Of a DNA stretch of 64,000 bases, positions 46,602 through 55,366 are shown in pieces. Position 1 is the first letter of the stretch. Each line of letters starts with the position of its first letter. The notes under the pieces are model-generated. The model had not been told where the DNA came from. It saw only the letters and a program-made list of their open reading frames with translations, and made no database searches. The DNA is from Pseudomonas sp. ML96. Lineage in GTDB: Bacteria > Pseudomonadota > Gammaproteobacteria > Pseudomonadales > Pseudomonadaceae. The position numbers were made by a program, and so were the translations under genes. Where the stretch lies: NCBI RefSeq assembly GCF_000761545.1, contig NZ_JPMY01000009.1, forward strand, positions 62,001 through 126,000, given 5' to 3'.

Positions 46602-48239
46602 TCAGGCCGGGCTGAGTTCGGCGGCCTGCTCGACCGGCTTTGGCACCTTGGCGCTGGCGAGGATCAGGTCGGCGGCCTTCTCGCCGATCATGATGCACGG
46701 CGCGTTGGTGTTGCCGCTGATCAGCGTCGGCATGATCGAGGCATCGGCCACGCGCAGGTTGGCCAGGCCACGCACCTTCAGTTGCGGCGTGACCACCGCC
46801 AGCTCGTCGCTGCCCATCTTGCAGGTGCCAACCGGGTGGAACACGGTCGCCGCGTAGTCGCGCAGGTGCGCCCGCAGCTGTTCATCGCTCTGCACATCCG
46901 GCCCCGGCAGCATCTCGGCGCCGCGCAGCTCGTCGAACTCCGGTTGGGCGAGAATACGCCGCGCCAGCTTGACGCCTTCCACCAGCACCCGCGCGTCTTC
47001 CTCGTCGGCGAAGAAGTTGAAGTCGATGGACAGGCTGCGCCCGGCGCCCAGACGCAGCTCGCCGATGCTCTTCGGCCGCAGCACGCAGGTGTGGATGGCG
47101 TAGCCATGGCCCCACTCGAACAGGCGCCCGCGATGGCTGCGGTAGCCGGGCACGAAGTGCATCTGCACGTCCGGCAGCGCGTCCGCCAGCGGCGTGCGGG
47201 CGAAGCCGCCGGCCTCGACGTAGTTGGTGGTCAGCCAGCCCATCTTCTGCGCCAGGTACTTGAACGGCGCGGCGATGATCTTCGGCAGCGCGCCAAGGGA
47301 GAAGCCCAGCGACAGCGGGCTCTTCGAACGCACGGTGACCAGGCCGTCGATATGGTCCTGCAGGTTCTTGCCCACCCCCGCCAGGTCAACGCTGCAGGCC
47401 ACGCCGGCAGCCGCCAGCTCGGCCTGCGGGCCGATGCCGGACTTGAGCAGGATATGCGGCGAGCCCAGTGAGCCGGCGCAGAGAATGGCCTCGCGGCTGC
47501 ACTGCAGGGTGCGCCACTGGCCGTTCTGGCGCAGCTCCACGCCCGTCACGTGGTCGCCGTCGAGCAGCAGGCGTTCCACCTCGCAGCCGGTCAGCACTTC
47601 GAGGTTGCTGCGCTCACGCACCGGGTGGACGAAGGCGCGATAGCTGGACAGGCGCTTGGCGTCTTTCTGAGTGACGTTGTAGATGCCCGCCCCTTCCAGA
47701 GTGCCGCCGTTGAAGTCGTCGTTGCGCGCCAGACCCAGACGGCCGGCGGCGCGCACATACAGCTCGGATAACGGGTTGGGATCGCGCGGCTTGTCCACCA
47801 GCAGCTCGCCCTGGGTACCGTGGTATTGCAGCGCCTGGCCGAGGCGGTTGCCCTCGGATTTCCGGAAATACGGCAGCACATCGGCCCAGCCCCAGCCGGG
47901 GCAGCCGGCGGCTTCCCAGCGGTCGTAGTCGCTGGCGTCGCCACGGATGTAGATCATGCTGTTCATCGAGCTGGAACCGCCGAGGGCCTTGCCACGCGGG
48001 GTATGCAGGCTGCGCCCGGCGAGGTTCTTCTGCGGCGCGGAGAAGTAGTTCCAGCTGAAGATCTTGCTCTTGTACAGGGTGATGGTGCCGGCCGGGGTCT
48101 GTACCCGCGGGCTGGAGTCGCTGCCGCCGGCCTCGATCAGGCACACGCGCACGCTCGGGTCGGCGCTCAGGCGGTTGGCCAGCACGCAGCCGGCCGAGCC
48201 GGCGCCGACGATCAGGTAGTCGTAGGAATCTGTAGCCAT
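46602..48239 (-). CDS. GMC oxidoreductase (choline dehydrogenase-like)
   Basis: This 545-residue FAD-dependent GMC enzyme has the ADP-binding loop VGAGSAGCVLANRLS (residues 11-25). It shows GMC signature 1 GKALGGSSSMNSMIYIRG, signature 2 GSLGSPHILLKSGIG, the catalytic histidine in VFHPVGTCKMG, and the C-terminal SGNTNAPCIMIGEKAADLI. It oxidises an alcohol group; choline and short polar alcohols are typical for this branch but unproven here. The ATG at 48239 gives MATDSYDYLIVGAG. It is the last gene of the minus-strand accessory cluster. Confidence 0.88.
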   Translation of the reverse strand: MATDSYDYLIVGAGSAGCVLANRLSADPSVRVCLIEAGGSDSSPRVQTPAGTITLYKSKIFSWNYFSAPQKNLAGRSLHTPRGKALGGSSSMNSMIYIRGDASDYDRWEAAGCPGWGWADVLPYFRKSEGNRLGQALQYHGTQGELLVDKPRDPNPLSELYVRAAGRLGLARNDDFNGGTLEGAGIYNVTQKDAKRLSSYRAFVHPVRERSNLEVLTGCEVERLLLDGDHVTGVELRQNGQWRTLQCSREAILCAGSLGSPHILLKSGIGPQAELAAAGVACSVDLAGVGKNLQDHIDGLVTVRSKSPLSLGFSLGALPKIIAAPFKYLAQKMGWLTTNYVEAGGFARTPLADALPDVQMHFVPGYRSHRGRLFEWGHGYAIHTCVLRPKSIGELRLGAGRSLSIDFNFFADEEDARVLVEGVKLARRILAQPEFDELRGAEMLPGPDVQSDEQLRAHLRDYAATVFHPVGTCKMGSDELAVVTPQLKVRGLANLRVADASIMPTLISGNTNAPCIMIGEKAADLILASAKVPKPVEQAAELSPA

Positions 48240-48281
48240 GGGAGAAGCCTCATGGTTCACGGGCGGGCTCGCGCCTTGTGG

Positions 48282-48314
48282 GCACGCCGCCCCAGGGAAA
48301 GGCGTGCGGCGTGC
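48282..48314 (-). terminator. GC-rich hairpin between the ABC ATPase and GMC genes
   Basis: GCACGCCGC and GCGGCGTGC (perfect 9-bp complement) enclose a 15-nt loop in the 100-bp gap. There is no clear U-tract on the minus strand. It may attenuate transcription into the GMC gene or protect the upstream mRNA's 3' end. Confidence 0.4.
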
Positions 48315-48339
48315 GACCAGCGCCCGCCGTGCGTGACAC

Positions 48340-49173
48340 TCAGTGCACTTCTTCGAGGTCGTCGTGGAGCAGTTCGAGGATGTGCCGCTTCATGCGGATG
48401 AACTCCGGTTCCATCACCACTTCGAGGCTGCGCGGGCGCTCGATCGGCACCTGCAGGATCTCCTTGATCCTCCCGGGGCGCGCGCCCATCACGTAGATAC
48501 GGTCGGCGAGCAGGATGGCTTCGTCGATGTCATGGGTGACGAACACCACGGTCTTCTTGCTGTTGCCCCATACCTGCAGCAGCAGTTGCTGCATCTGCAG
48601 GCGGGTCTGGCTGTCCAGAGCGCCGAACGGCTCGTCCATCAGCAGGATCTGCGGGTCGTTGGCCAGCGCACGGGCAATCGCCACGCGCTGCATCATGCCG
48701 CCGGAGAGCTGCTTGGGATAATGCTCGGCGAACTTGGCCAGGCCCACTTCGCCCAGGTAGAACTCGACGATGGTGCGGATCTCGTCCTGCGGCAGGCCGC
48801 GGCGCTTGAGGCCGAACTCGATGTTCTGCTGCACCGTCAGCCAGGGGAACAGGGTGTAGCTCTGGAACACCATGCCGCGGTCGGCACCGGGGCCGTCGAC
48901 CTTCTGCCCGCCGACGTAGATGGCGCCGTCACTCGGCTCGGCGAGGCCGGCGGTGAGGTACAGCAGGCTCGACTTGCCACAGCCGGACGGGCCGACGATG
49001 ACCGCGAACTGCTGGTCCGGCACCTCGAAGGACACGTTGTCCAGCGCGGTGAAGGTCTCGCCCTTGGGCGACTGGTAGCGCAGGCTGACGTTCTCGACCT
49101 TGAGCCGCGCGGTAACGTCGGCGTACTGGTCCAGCGCCGGCATGATGTAGGGTTTGGTGGCTACTGCGCCCAT
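48340..49173 (-). CDS. ABC transporter ATP-binding protein (TauB/SsuB/NrtD type)
   Basis: This 277-residue ATPase has Walker A VGPSGCGKSSLLYL, Q-loop VFQSYTLFPWLTV, signature LSGGMMQRVAIARAL, Walker B ILLMDEPFGALD and switch VTHDIDEAILLADRIYVM. It belongs to the nitrate/taurine/sulfonate importer class. The ATG at 49173 overlaps the permease stop by 13 nt. The open frame continues far upstream inside the permease but is spurious. It forms an importer with the permease and binding protein upstream. Confidence 0.92.
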   Translation of the reverse strand: MGAVATKPYIMPALDQYADVTARLKVENVSLRYQSPKGETFTALDNVSFEVPDQQFAVIVGPSGCGKSSLLYLTAGLAEPSDGAIYVGGQKVDGPGADRGMVFQSYTLFPWLTVQQNIEFGLKRRGLPQDEIRTIVEFYLGEVGLAKFAEHYPKQLSGGMMQRVAIARALANDPQILLMDEPFGALDSQTRLQMQQLLLQVWGNSKKTVVFVTHDIDEAILLADRIYVMGARPGRIKEILQVPIERPRSLEVVMEPEFIRMKRHILELLHDDLEEVH

Positions 49174-49964
49174 GCGGCAATCCTCAGTCGAAGCAGACGG
49201 AACAGCTGGTCGGTGATCAGCCCGAGCAGGCCGATGATGGCGATGGCGAGGAAGATCACGTCGACCTGGAAGCCACGCATGGCCTTCAGGCTGATGTAGC
49301 CCAGGCCGCTGGATGCGGCGACCAGCTCGGCCACCACCAGGTAGGTCCAGGCCCAACCCATGGTCACCCGCAGGGTGTCGAGCACGCCGGGCAAGGATGC
49401 CGGGCCGAGCACGTGGAGGACCACGTCGCGGCGGCTGGCGCCGAGGGTGTAGCTGGCGTTGATCAGGTCCTTGGACACGCCCTTGGACACGTCGGCGATC
49501 ATCACCAGTTGCTGGAAGAACACGCCGAAGATGATCACCGCCACGCGCTGTTCCAGGCCGATGCCGATCCACAGGATGAACAGCGGCACGAAGCTGGTCA
49601 CCGGCAGGTAGCGGATGAAGTTAACCAGCGGCTCGATGAAGGCCTGGACGATGCGGAAGCTGCCCATCAGCAGGCCCAGCGGCACCGCAACCAGCGAGGA
49701 GACGATGAAGCCGATCATCACCACCTCGATGCTCGCCCACACGTGCTTGCCCAGGGTGCCATCGGAGCCCAGGCGCACGGCGGCGTCGACCACCGCGCCG
49801 GGCGTCGGCAGGAACATCGACTGCACCACGCCGCCGTAGGACAGACCAGCCCACAGGCCGATCACCAGCAGCCAGCACAGCGTGCTGGCGCCCACAATGA
49901 GTCGGCCGGGCAGCTCGACCTTGGGGGTCAGGCAGCGCTGCAGCCAGGATTTTTGCGTGGCCAT
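49161..49964 (-). CDS. ABC transporter permease (TauC/SsuC type)
   Basis: This 267-residue permease has six predicted membrane segments and the binding-protein-dependent EAA loop DLINASYTLGASRRDVVLHVLGPASLPGVLDTLR (the EAA-like motif). The N-terminus MATQKSWLQRCLTPKVELPGRL is cytoplasmic. AELVAASSGLGYISLKAMRGFQVDVIFLAIAIIGLLG is typical of NrtB/TauC/SsuC permeases. The stop overlaps the ATPase start. Confidence 0.92.
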   Translation of the reverse strand: MATQKSWLQRCLTPKVELPGRLIVGASTLCWLLVIGLWAGLSYGGVVQSMFLPTPGAVVDAAVRLGSDGTLGKHVWASIEVVMIGFIVSSLVAVPLGLLMGSFRIVQAFIEPLVNFIRYLPVTSFVPLFILWIGIGLEQRVAVIIFGVFFQQLVMIADVSKGVSKDLINASYTLGASRRDVVLHVLGPASLPGVLDTLRVTMGWAWTYLVVAELVAASSGLGYISLKAMRGFQVDVIFLAIAIIGLLGLITDQLFRLLRLRIAAWAQ

Positions 49965-49997
49965 GCTGCCACCTCTCGAAGCGAAAATTGAACGACG

Positions 49998-50019
49998 GGA
50001 GCGGCGCGCGGCCGCTCCC
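49998..50019 (-). terminator. Hairpin between substrate-binding protein and permease genes
   Basis: GGGAGCGGC and GCCGCTCCC (perfect 9-bp) surround a short GC loop in the 64-bp gap. Such hairpins after periplasmic binding protein genes often stabilise the upstream mRNA and limit downstream expression; no T-run is present. Confidence 0.5.
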
Positions 50020-50028
50020 GGTGGCGCG

Positions 50029-51015
50029 TTACGGCGTAACGAAGCGGGTGTCGACCAGGTCTTCGTATTTCACGTCGTAGGTCTTGCCCTGCAGCTGGGT
50101 CCAGGTCTCGTTGGCCAGCTTGATGATGCCGGCGATGTCGCCCTCTTTACCCGGGGTGCCGAGCAGCTTCTCGCTCATCGCCTGGTCGTAGAACTTCACG
50201 CCCTTGGCGGCTTCGGCCAGGTCCTTGGGATCGGCCAGGTAGCCGCCGACGCCCTTGGCCATGATCTCGTGGGCCTTGTCCGGGTTGTTCTTGGCGAACT
50301 CGACCGCCTTGTACAGGCCCTTGACCAGCGCCTTCACATCCTCAGGCTGCTTGTCGATGACGTCGCAGGACAGCGCCACCACGTCGACGATCACGCCGGG
50401 GGTCTCGCTGGAGTCGATCAGTACCTTGCCCTGGCCCTTCTGCTTGACCAGCGACAGGTGCGGCTCCCAGGTCACCGCCGCCGGTACGCGGCCAGCGATG
50501 AAGGCAGTGGCCGCGTCGTCGGCGGTCATGTTCTGCACTTCCAGGTCGCTCATGTTCATGCCCTTCTGCTTGAGCAGGTAGCTCAGCCAGAACTGCGACA
50601 CCGAACCTTCGTTGACCGCCACGGCCTGGCCTTTCAACTGATCCAGGCTGGTCACGTCCTTACCCACCAGCACGCCATCGCCGCCGTGGGATTCGTCGAG
50701 CGCGGCCACGGCCTTGAAGCAGAAGTCCTTGGAGCGGTACTTGAGGATCTCGTCGATGGTCGAGGCGGAGCCGGAAATCTTGCCGGAGGCCTGGGCCGCC
50801 ATGTACATGGCCGACTCCTCGATCACGGTGAACTCCACGTCCAGGCCCTGTTCCTTGAAGTAGCCAAGGTCGCGAGCCAGATACAGGGTGCCGTAGCCAA
50901 CCCAGGTGGTGTGACCGAGGGACAGGGTGCCCGCCTGCGCGGTGGCGGCCAGGCCCAGGGCCAGGCCGGCGCCGAGGGCGGTACGGGCGAAACGGTTGCG
51001 CAAGGTGTTGATCAT
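50029..51015 (-). CDS. ABC transporter substrate-binding protein (TauA/SsuA/NMT1-like)
   Basis: This 328-residue periplasmic protein has a clear signal peptide (MINTLRNRFARTALGAGLALGLAATAQA). The NMT1/TauA fold begins GTLSLGHTTWVGYGTLYLARDLGYFKEQGLDVEF and includes ASGKISGSASTIDEILKYR and GRVPAAVTWEPHLSLVKQKGQGKVLIDSSETPGVIVDVV. The family binds taurine, sulfonates, nitrate, riboflavin or pyrimidine precursors; the ligand here is unknown. The ATG at 51015 is preceded by GGAGAG; the upstream in-frame codons are not needed. Confidence 0.92.
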   Translation of the reverse strand: MINTLRNRFARTALGAGLALGLAATAQAGTLSLGHTTWVGYGTLYLARDLGYFKEQGLDVEFTVIEESAMYMAAQASGKISGSASTIDEILKYRSKDFCFKAVAALDESHGGDGVLVGKDVTSLDQLKGQAVAVNEGSVSQFWLSYLLKQKGMNMSDLEVQNMTADDAATAFIAGRVPAAVTWEPHLSLVKQKGQGKVLIDSSETPGVIVDVVALSCDVIDKQPEDVKALVKGLYKAVEFAKNNPDKAHEIMAKGVGGYLADPKDLAEAAKGVKFYDQAMSEKLLGTPGKEGDIAGIIKLANETWTQLQGKTYDVKYEDLVDTRFVTP

Positions 51016-51091
51016 GGAGCTCTCCACAGCCTGACGGCAGATTTGTTGGTGTATGTGTGGCAGGGCTGGCCAATGGCCGAATGCGTCCCCA

Positions 51092-51114
51092 CGCCGGCCC
51101 GCAAACGGCCGGCG
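51092..51114. repeat. Inverted repeat between the aminotransferase and binding-protein genes
   Basis: CGCCGGCC and GGCCGGCG (perfect 8-bp) with a 7-nt loop lie in the 156-bp gap 51016-51171. It follows the aminotransferase stop on the minus strand but lacks a T-run. The remaining sequence of the gap should hold a promoter or the continuation of the operon. Confidence 0.4.
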
Positions 51115-51171
51115 GCTCTCTTCGTTGCAGCGCCCTCTGCGGGGCTTTTCTGACTTACAGCGGATATGGCG

Positions 51172-52545
51172 TTACAGCAGGTTCAGTTCGCGGCCGGTGC
51201 GGTCCACGGCGCGGCGGGTCTTGTCGACCAGCTCCTCCAGTTCGGCACGGGTGGCGACCAGGGCCGGGGCCATGATCATGCGGCCGAGGGTGGAGCGAAT
51301 GATCAGGCCCTCGTCGAAGCCGACGGTGCGGCAGTGCCAGGCAATGTCGTTCTCGTTGGCGAAGCGCTTGCGGCTGCCCTTGTCCTCGGCGAACTGCAGC
51401 GCGGCGACCAGGCCGGCGCCCTGCACGTCACCGATCAGCGGGTGGTCCTTGAAGGTCTCGCGCAGCAGCTGCTGCAGGTAGGGGCCGGTGTCGGCTTTCA
51501 CCATGTCGACGATCTTCTCGTCGCGCAGCGCGGTGAGGTTGGCGATGGCCACGGCAGCGGCCACCGGGTGGCCGGCGTAGGTCAGGCCGTGGGCGAACAC
51601 GCCGCCCTCCTGCACCAGCGCGTCGGCGATGCGCTTGCCCAGTACCAGGCCGCCCATGGGGATGTAGCCGGAGGTGAGGCCCTTGGCGATGGTCAGGGTG
51701 TCCGGCTCGAAGCCAAAGTGCTGGTGGGCGAACCACTCGCCGGTACGGCCGAAGCCGCCGATCACTTCATCGGCACACAGCAGCACGTCGTACTGGCGGC
51801 AGATGCGTTGCACTTCGGCCCAGTAGCTGGCCGGCGGGAAGATCATGCCGCCGGCACCCTGGAACGGTTCGGCGACGAAGGCGGCGACGTTCTCGGCGCC
51901 CAGTTCGAGGATCTTCGCCTCCAGCTCGCGGGCGGCCTTGAGGCCGAAGGCCTCTTCGGACAGCTCGCCACCCTCGGCGAAGTAGTACGGCTCACCGATG
52001 TGGGCGAAGTCCGGCAGCATGCCGCCCATCTCGTGCATGAAGCCCATGCCGCCCAGCGCGGTGCTGCCCAGGGTGGAGCCGTGGTAGCCGTTCCAGCGGC
52101 CGATCATGATCTTCTTCTGCGGCTTGCCGACCACCTGCCAGTAGCGGCGCACGGCGCGAATCAGCACCTCGTTGGCCTCTGAACCGGAGTTGGTGTAGAT
52201 GGCGTGGCTGTAGTGCTTGGGCAGCAGGCTGAAGAGCAGCTCGGACAGCTCGACCACGCGCGGGTGCGTGGTGTGGAAGAACAGGTTGTAGTACGGCAGC
52301 TCGGCCAGCTGGCGAGTGGCGGCGGCATTCAGGTCTTCGCGGCCGTAACCCAGCGCGGTGCACCACAGGCCGGACATGCCATCGAGGTAACGCTTGCCCT
52401 CGGTGTCCCAGAGATTCAGGCCCTGGCCCTTGGCGATCACCAGGGCGCCCTTCTCGTTGAGCGCCTTCTGGTCGAGGAAGGCATGGATGTGGTGGGCCGC
52501 ATCCAGCGCCTGGTATTCCTTGGTGGTGTGTTTCTGGGCAGTCAT
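51172..52545 (-). CDS. Class III PLP aminotransferase (SpuC-like)
   Basis: This 457-residue omega-aminotransferase has HHIHAFLDQKALNEKGALVIAKGQGLNLWDTEGKRYLDG, YTNSGSEANEVLIRAVRRYW, GRWNGYHGSTLG, and FVAEPFQGAGGMIFPP. CADEVIGGFGRTGEWF contains the PLP aspartate, and TIAKGLTSGYIPMGGLVLG the Schiff-base lysine. It is close in pattern to P. aeruginosa SpuC, putrescine:pyruvate aminotransferase. It converts an omega-amine to an aldehyde, the substrate of the ALDH encoded 41 bp upstream. The ATG at 52545 follows an AAGGAG-like site in GATAAGGAGCC. Confidence 0.9.
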   Translation of the reverse strand: MTAQKHTTKEYQALDAAHHIHAFLDQKALNEKGALVIAKGQGLNLWDTEGKRYLDGMSGLWCTALGYGREDLNAAATRQLAELPYYNLFFHTTHPRVVELSELLFSLLPKHYSHAIYTNSGSEANEVLIRAVRRYWQVVGKPQKKIMIGRWNGYHGSTLGSTALGGMGFMHEMGGMLPDFAHIGEPYYFAEGGELSEEAFGLKAARELEAKILELGAENVAAFVAEPFQGAGGMIFPPASYWAEVQRICRQYDVLLCADEVIGGFGRTGEWFAHQHFGFEPDTLTIAKGLTSGYIPMGGLVLGKRIADALVQEGGVFAHGLTYAGHPVAAAVAIANLTALRDEKIVDMVKADTGPYLQQLLRETFKDHPLIGDVQGAGLVAALQFAEDKGSRKRFANENDIAWHCRTVGFDEGLIIRSTLGRMIMAPALVATRAELEELVDKTRRAVDRTGRELNLL

Positions 52546-52586
52546 CGCAAGGCTCCTTATCCGGGTTCCGGCTCTATGGCCGCTGC

Positions 52587-54077
52587 TTAGCGCAATTGGA
52601 ACCAGGTGGTTTTCAACTGGGTGTATTTGTCGAAGGAATGCAGCGACAGGTCGCGGCCGAAGCCGGATTGCTTGCCGCCGCCGAAGGGGGTGCAGGGATC
52701 GAGGGCATCGACGGTGTTGACCGACACAGTGCCGGCACGCAAACGACGGGCCACGCGATGGGCGCGGTTGAGGTCGTCGCTCCACAGCGAGGCGGCCAGG
52801 CCGTAGATGCTGTCGTTGGCCAGGGCCACGGCCTCGTCCTCGGAGTCGAACGGCAGCACGGCGAGCACCGGGCCGAACACTTCGTCGCGGGCCAGGCGGC
52901 TGTCGGCGGCCACGCCGGTGAAGATGGTCGGCGCGACGAAATTGTCCGAACCGTTGAAGCTCAGCTGCTTGCCGCCGCAGACCAGGCTCGCGCCCTCGGC
53001 CTGGGCGCCACGAATGAAGTCCATGACCCGCGCGGTCTGCCGCGTATCGACGATGGCGCCGGCGCGGCTGGCCGGGTCCAGTGGGTCGCCCGGCTGCCAG
53101 TCGCGGGCCTTGGCCTGCAGGCGCTCGACGAATTCGTCGTGGATCGAGCGCTGCACCAGCAGGCGCGAGTTGGCCGAGCACACCTCGCCCTGATTGAAGA
53201 AGATGCCGAAGGCAGCCTTGCTCGCCGCCAGATCAAGGTCCTGGCAGTCGGCGAACACCAGGTTGGCGCTCTTGCCGCCACACTCCAGCCAGACCTGCTT
53301 GAGGTTGGACTGCGCCGAGTAGCCCATGAAGTATTTGCCGACTTCGGTGGAGCCGGTGAAGGCCAGGCAGTCGACATCCATGTGCAGGCCCAGGGCCTTG
53401 CCGGCGCTCTCGCCGAGGCCGGGCACCACGTTGAGCACGCCCTCCGGGATGCCGGCTTCGAGGGCCAGTTCGGCCAGGCGCAGGGCGGAGAACGGCGACT
53501 GTTCGGCAGGCTTGAGCACCACCGAGTTACCGGCGGCCAGGGCCGGGGCCAGCTTCCAGGCAGCCATGTCCAGCGGGAAGTTCCACGGCACCACGGCAGC
53601 GACCACGCCGAGCGCTTCACGGGTGATGGTGGCGAGGGCATCCGGCGCGGTCGGCGCAACCTGGTCGTAGAGTTTGTCGATGCTCTCGGCGTACCAGCGG
53701 AACACGCCAGCGGCACCGGGCACGTCGATGTTCCAGGCGTCCATCACCGGCTTGCCCATGTTCAGAGAGTCGAGCAGGGCCAGTTCGTCACGGTTGGCCA
53801 GGATCAGCTCGGCCAGGCGCAGCAGCTTCTGCTGGCGCTCGCGCGGTGCGCAGCGTGACCAGACGCCGGACTCGAAGCTGGCGCGGGCGGCACGTACCGC
53901 CAGGTCGACCTCGGCCTCGCCACAGGCGGCGACGTTGGCCAGCAGGCGGCCGGTGGCCGGATCGATGGAGGCGAAGGTGGCGCCGGAGGCTGCGGCAACG
54001 CGGCGACCGCCGATGATGGCCTGGTCGATGAAACGCTGTTCGCTTGCGCGCCGTTGCCAGTCGTTGAGTTGCAGCAC
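52587..54077 (-). CDS. Aldehyde dehydrogenase (KauB/PuuC-like)
   Basis: This 496-residue ALDH has VVPWNFPLDMAAWKLAPALAAGNSVVLKPAEQSP, general base E265 in WLECGGKSANLVF, and nucleophile C300 in FFNQGEVCSANSRLLVQ. The C-terminal YTQLKTTWFQLR completes it. It resembles PuuC/KauB, which oxidise gamma-glutamyl-aminobutyraldehyde and other omega-amino aldehydes. The start is a GTG at 54077 with GGGAG 8 nt upstream; this gives the normal length, and the longer frame upstream is rejected. With the adjacent transaminase it makes an amine-to-acid module. Confidence 0.9.
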   Translation of the reverse strand: MLQLNDWQRRASEQRFIDQAIIGGRRVAAASGATFASIDPATGRLLANVAACGEAEVDLAVRAARASFESGVWSRCAPRERQQKLLRLAELILANRDELALLDSLNMGKPVMDAWNIDVPGAAGVFRWYAESIDKLYDQVAPTAPDALATITREALGVVAAVVPWNFPLDMAAWKLAPALAAGNSVVLKPAEQSPFSALRLAELALEAGIPEGVLNVVPGLGESAGKALGLHMDVDCLAFTGSTEVGKYFMGYSAQSNLKQVWLECGGKSANLVFADCQDLDLAASKAAFGIFFNQGEVCSANSRLLVQRSIHDEFVERLQAKARDWQPGDPLDPASRAGAIVDTRQTARVMDFIRGAQAEGASLVCGGKQLSFNGSDNFVAPTIFTGVAADSRLARDEVFGPVLAVLPFDSEDEAVALANDSIYGLAASLWSDDLNRAHRVARRLRAGTVSVNTVDALDPCTPFGGGKQSGFGRDLSLHSFDKYTQLKTTWFQLR

Positions 54078-54267
54078 CCTGATTCTCCCGAACCGATCCT
54101 GTGGCTTGATGCGAACCGATGGTGGCCCAAGGCAGGGGTTAGGAAAATTATTAAAAATGTCATCGGGACATACGAAAAAGCTGGTTATCGACGCACCAGA
54201 TCGGCGCAGCGCGCCAGCTTTGCGTGCACAGCCCCGCTCCAGGCCGAAATGCGTTGTTGGCGTGCGT
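54078..54267. promoter_or_regulatory. AT-rich gap upstream of the KauB-like gene
   Basis: The segment 54139-54182 is conspicuously AT-rich for this genome (around TTAGGAAAATTATTAAAAATG and ACGAAAAAG). It contains a short TGTC/GACA inverted repeat about 54158-54174, so it is a plausible minus-strand promoter and operator region for the ALDH-aminotransferase pair. No sigma54 TGGCAC/TTGC pair was found. I saw no convincing coding region here. Confidence 0.4.
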
Positions 54268-54393
54268 CTAGCGCGTAGACGCCCAGCCCTTACCCAACCT
54301 GGCTTTGACGCCGAACGCCAGGGCGGCAATGGCAATCAGCGCTGTCGCCGCCGAGATGCCCAGCCACGACACCGACGCACCAGCTCGAAGCAC
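54268..54393 (-). CDS. Candidate 41-residue membrane peptide
   Basis: A GTG at 54393, two bases beyond the amidase stop and 6 nt after a GAGGG site, opens a 41-codon frame. It begins LRAGASVSWLGISAATALIA, continues through a single hydrophobic helix (ATALIAIAALAFGV), and ends with a basic tail (KARLGKGWASTR). The composition suggests a one-pass inner-membrane peptide, but coding is unproven because the length is small. No family is recognised. Confidence 0.3.
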   Translation of the reverse strand: MLRAGASVSWLGISAATALIAIAALAFGVKARLGKGWASTR

Positions 54394-54394
54394 A

Positions 54395-55195
54395 TCAACC
54401 CTCAACCAGCGCGCCATACAGCTGCGGGCGGCGGCCCTGCAGATAGGGAAAGGTTTCCGCCCACTGCGCCCGCTGCGAACGATCCAGATCGACCATGAAC
54501 AGTGCCTCGCCACCGGCCACCGCGCCCAGGCGCTGGCCATCCGGCGCGGCCACGCAGGAGCCGCCGAGGAACGGCAGAGCGTTCTCCACGCCGCTGTGGT
54601 TGCAGTAGGCGACGAACAGCTGGTTCTCCACCGCACGGGTCGGCACGATCAGCTCCGGCACGGCGCGGTATTCCGGGGTCAGCGCGGTGGGAATCAGCAC
54701 CAGCTCGGCGCCGGCCAGGGCGTGGCTGCGCACGTTTTCAGGGAACTCCACGTCGAAGCAGATCAGCAGGGCGATGCGCCAGCCATCCAGCTCGAAGGGC
54801 GCCTCCAGGCGCTCGCCGGCCTGGAATAGCTCGTGCTCCATCGCCCCGAACAGATGGGTCTTGCGGTAATGCGCAACGCGCCGGCCCGCGGCGTCGATCA
54901 CTTGCGCCGAGTTGAACGGCTTGCCGCCCGCCGCATCGCGCTCGGCGTAGCCATAGCAGAGTGCTACGCCATGCTCGCGGCACAGCGCGGCGATACGCTG
55001 CGCCGCCGCACCGTCAGCGACCTCGGCCAATGCCGCCATCTGCTGCGGCACGTTATAGCCACCCAGCCACAGTTCGGGGCATAACAACAATTGCGCACCC
55101 GCAGCAGCCGCGGCGCGCAACTGCGGTTCGAGGGCCGCCAGGTTGGCCTCGATATCAGCGGGGAAGCCTTGGGTCTGCCACAGGGCCAGGCGCAT
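54395..55195 (-). CDS. Carbon-nitrogen hydrolase (DavA-like amidase)
   Basis: This 266-residue nitrilase superfamily amidase has the triad E in LLLCPELWLGGYN, K in YRKTHLFGAMEHELF and C in LLICFDVEFPENVR. The segments ADGAAAQRIAALCREHGVALCYGYAER and FNSAQVIDAAGRRVAHYRKTHLF resemble pseudomonad 5-aminovaleramidase DavA and (R)-stereoselective amidases. A role in hydrolysing an omega-amino amide is plausible but not shown. It is transcribed divergently from a LysR gene across a 171-bp gap. Confidence 0.87.
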   Translation of the reverse strand: MRLALWQTQGFPADIEANLAALEPQLRAAAAAGAQLLLCPELWLGGYNVPQQMAALAEVADGAAAQRIAALCREHGVALCYGYAERDAAGGKPFNSAQVIDAAGRRVAHYRKTHLFGAMEHELFQAGERLEAPFELDGWRIALLICFDVEFPENVRSHALAGAELVLIPTALTPEYRAVPELIVPTRAVENQLFVAYCNHSGVENALPFLGGSCVAAPDGQRLGAVAGGEALFMVDLDRSQRAQWAETFPYLQGRRPQLYGALVEG

Positions 55196-55366
55196 CTGCT
55201 CTACTCCTATTCGTCATTCGTGTACGGCTCTTGCAAGCAGGATACGCATCCCATCGGTGCGGCGAGCCAGGAAAAATATCGCCTGTGCCGAGCAAAAAGC
55301 TCGCCCACCCCAGCGCACTGCGCGGCTATGGTGGGCACAAAAAAGAATGCTGTTCAGAGGTTTTGC

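Noticed and set aside
48340-49572. Long open frame extending the ABC ATPase into the permease gene
   Set aside because: It is the out-of-frame shadow of the permease; the ATPase begins at the ATG at 49173 with a normal N-terminus.
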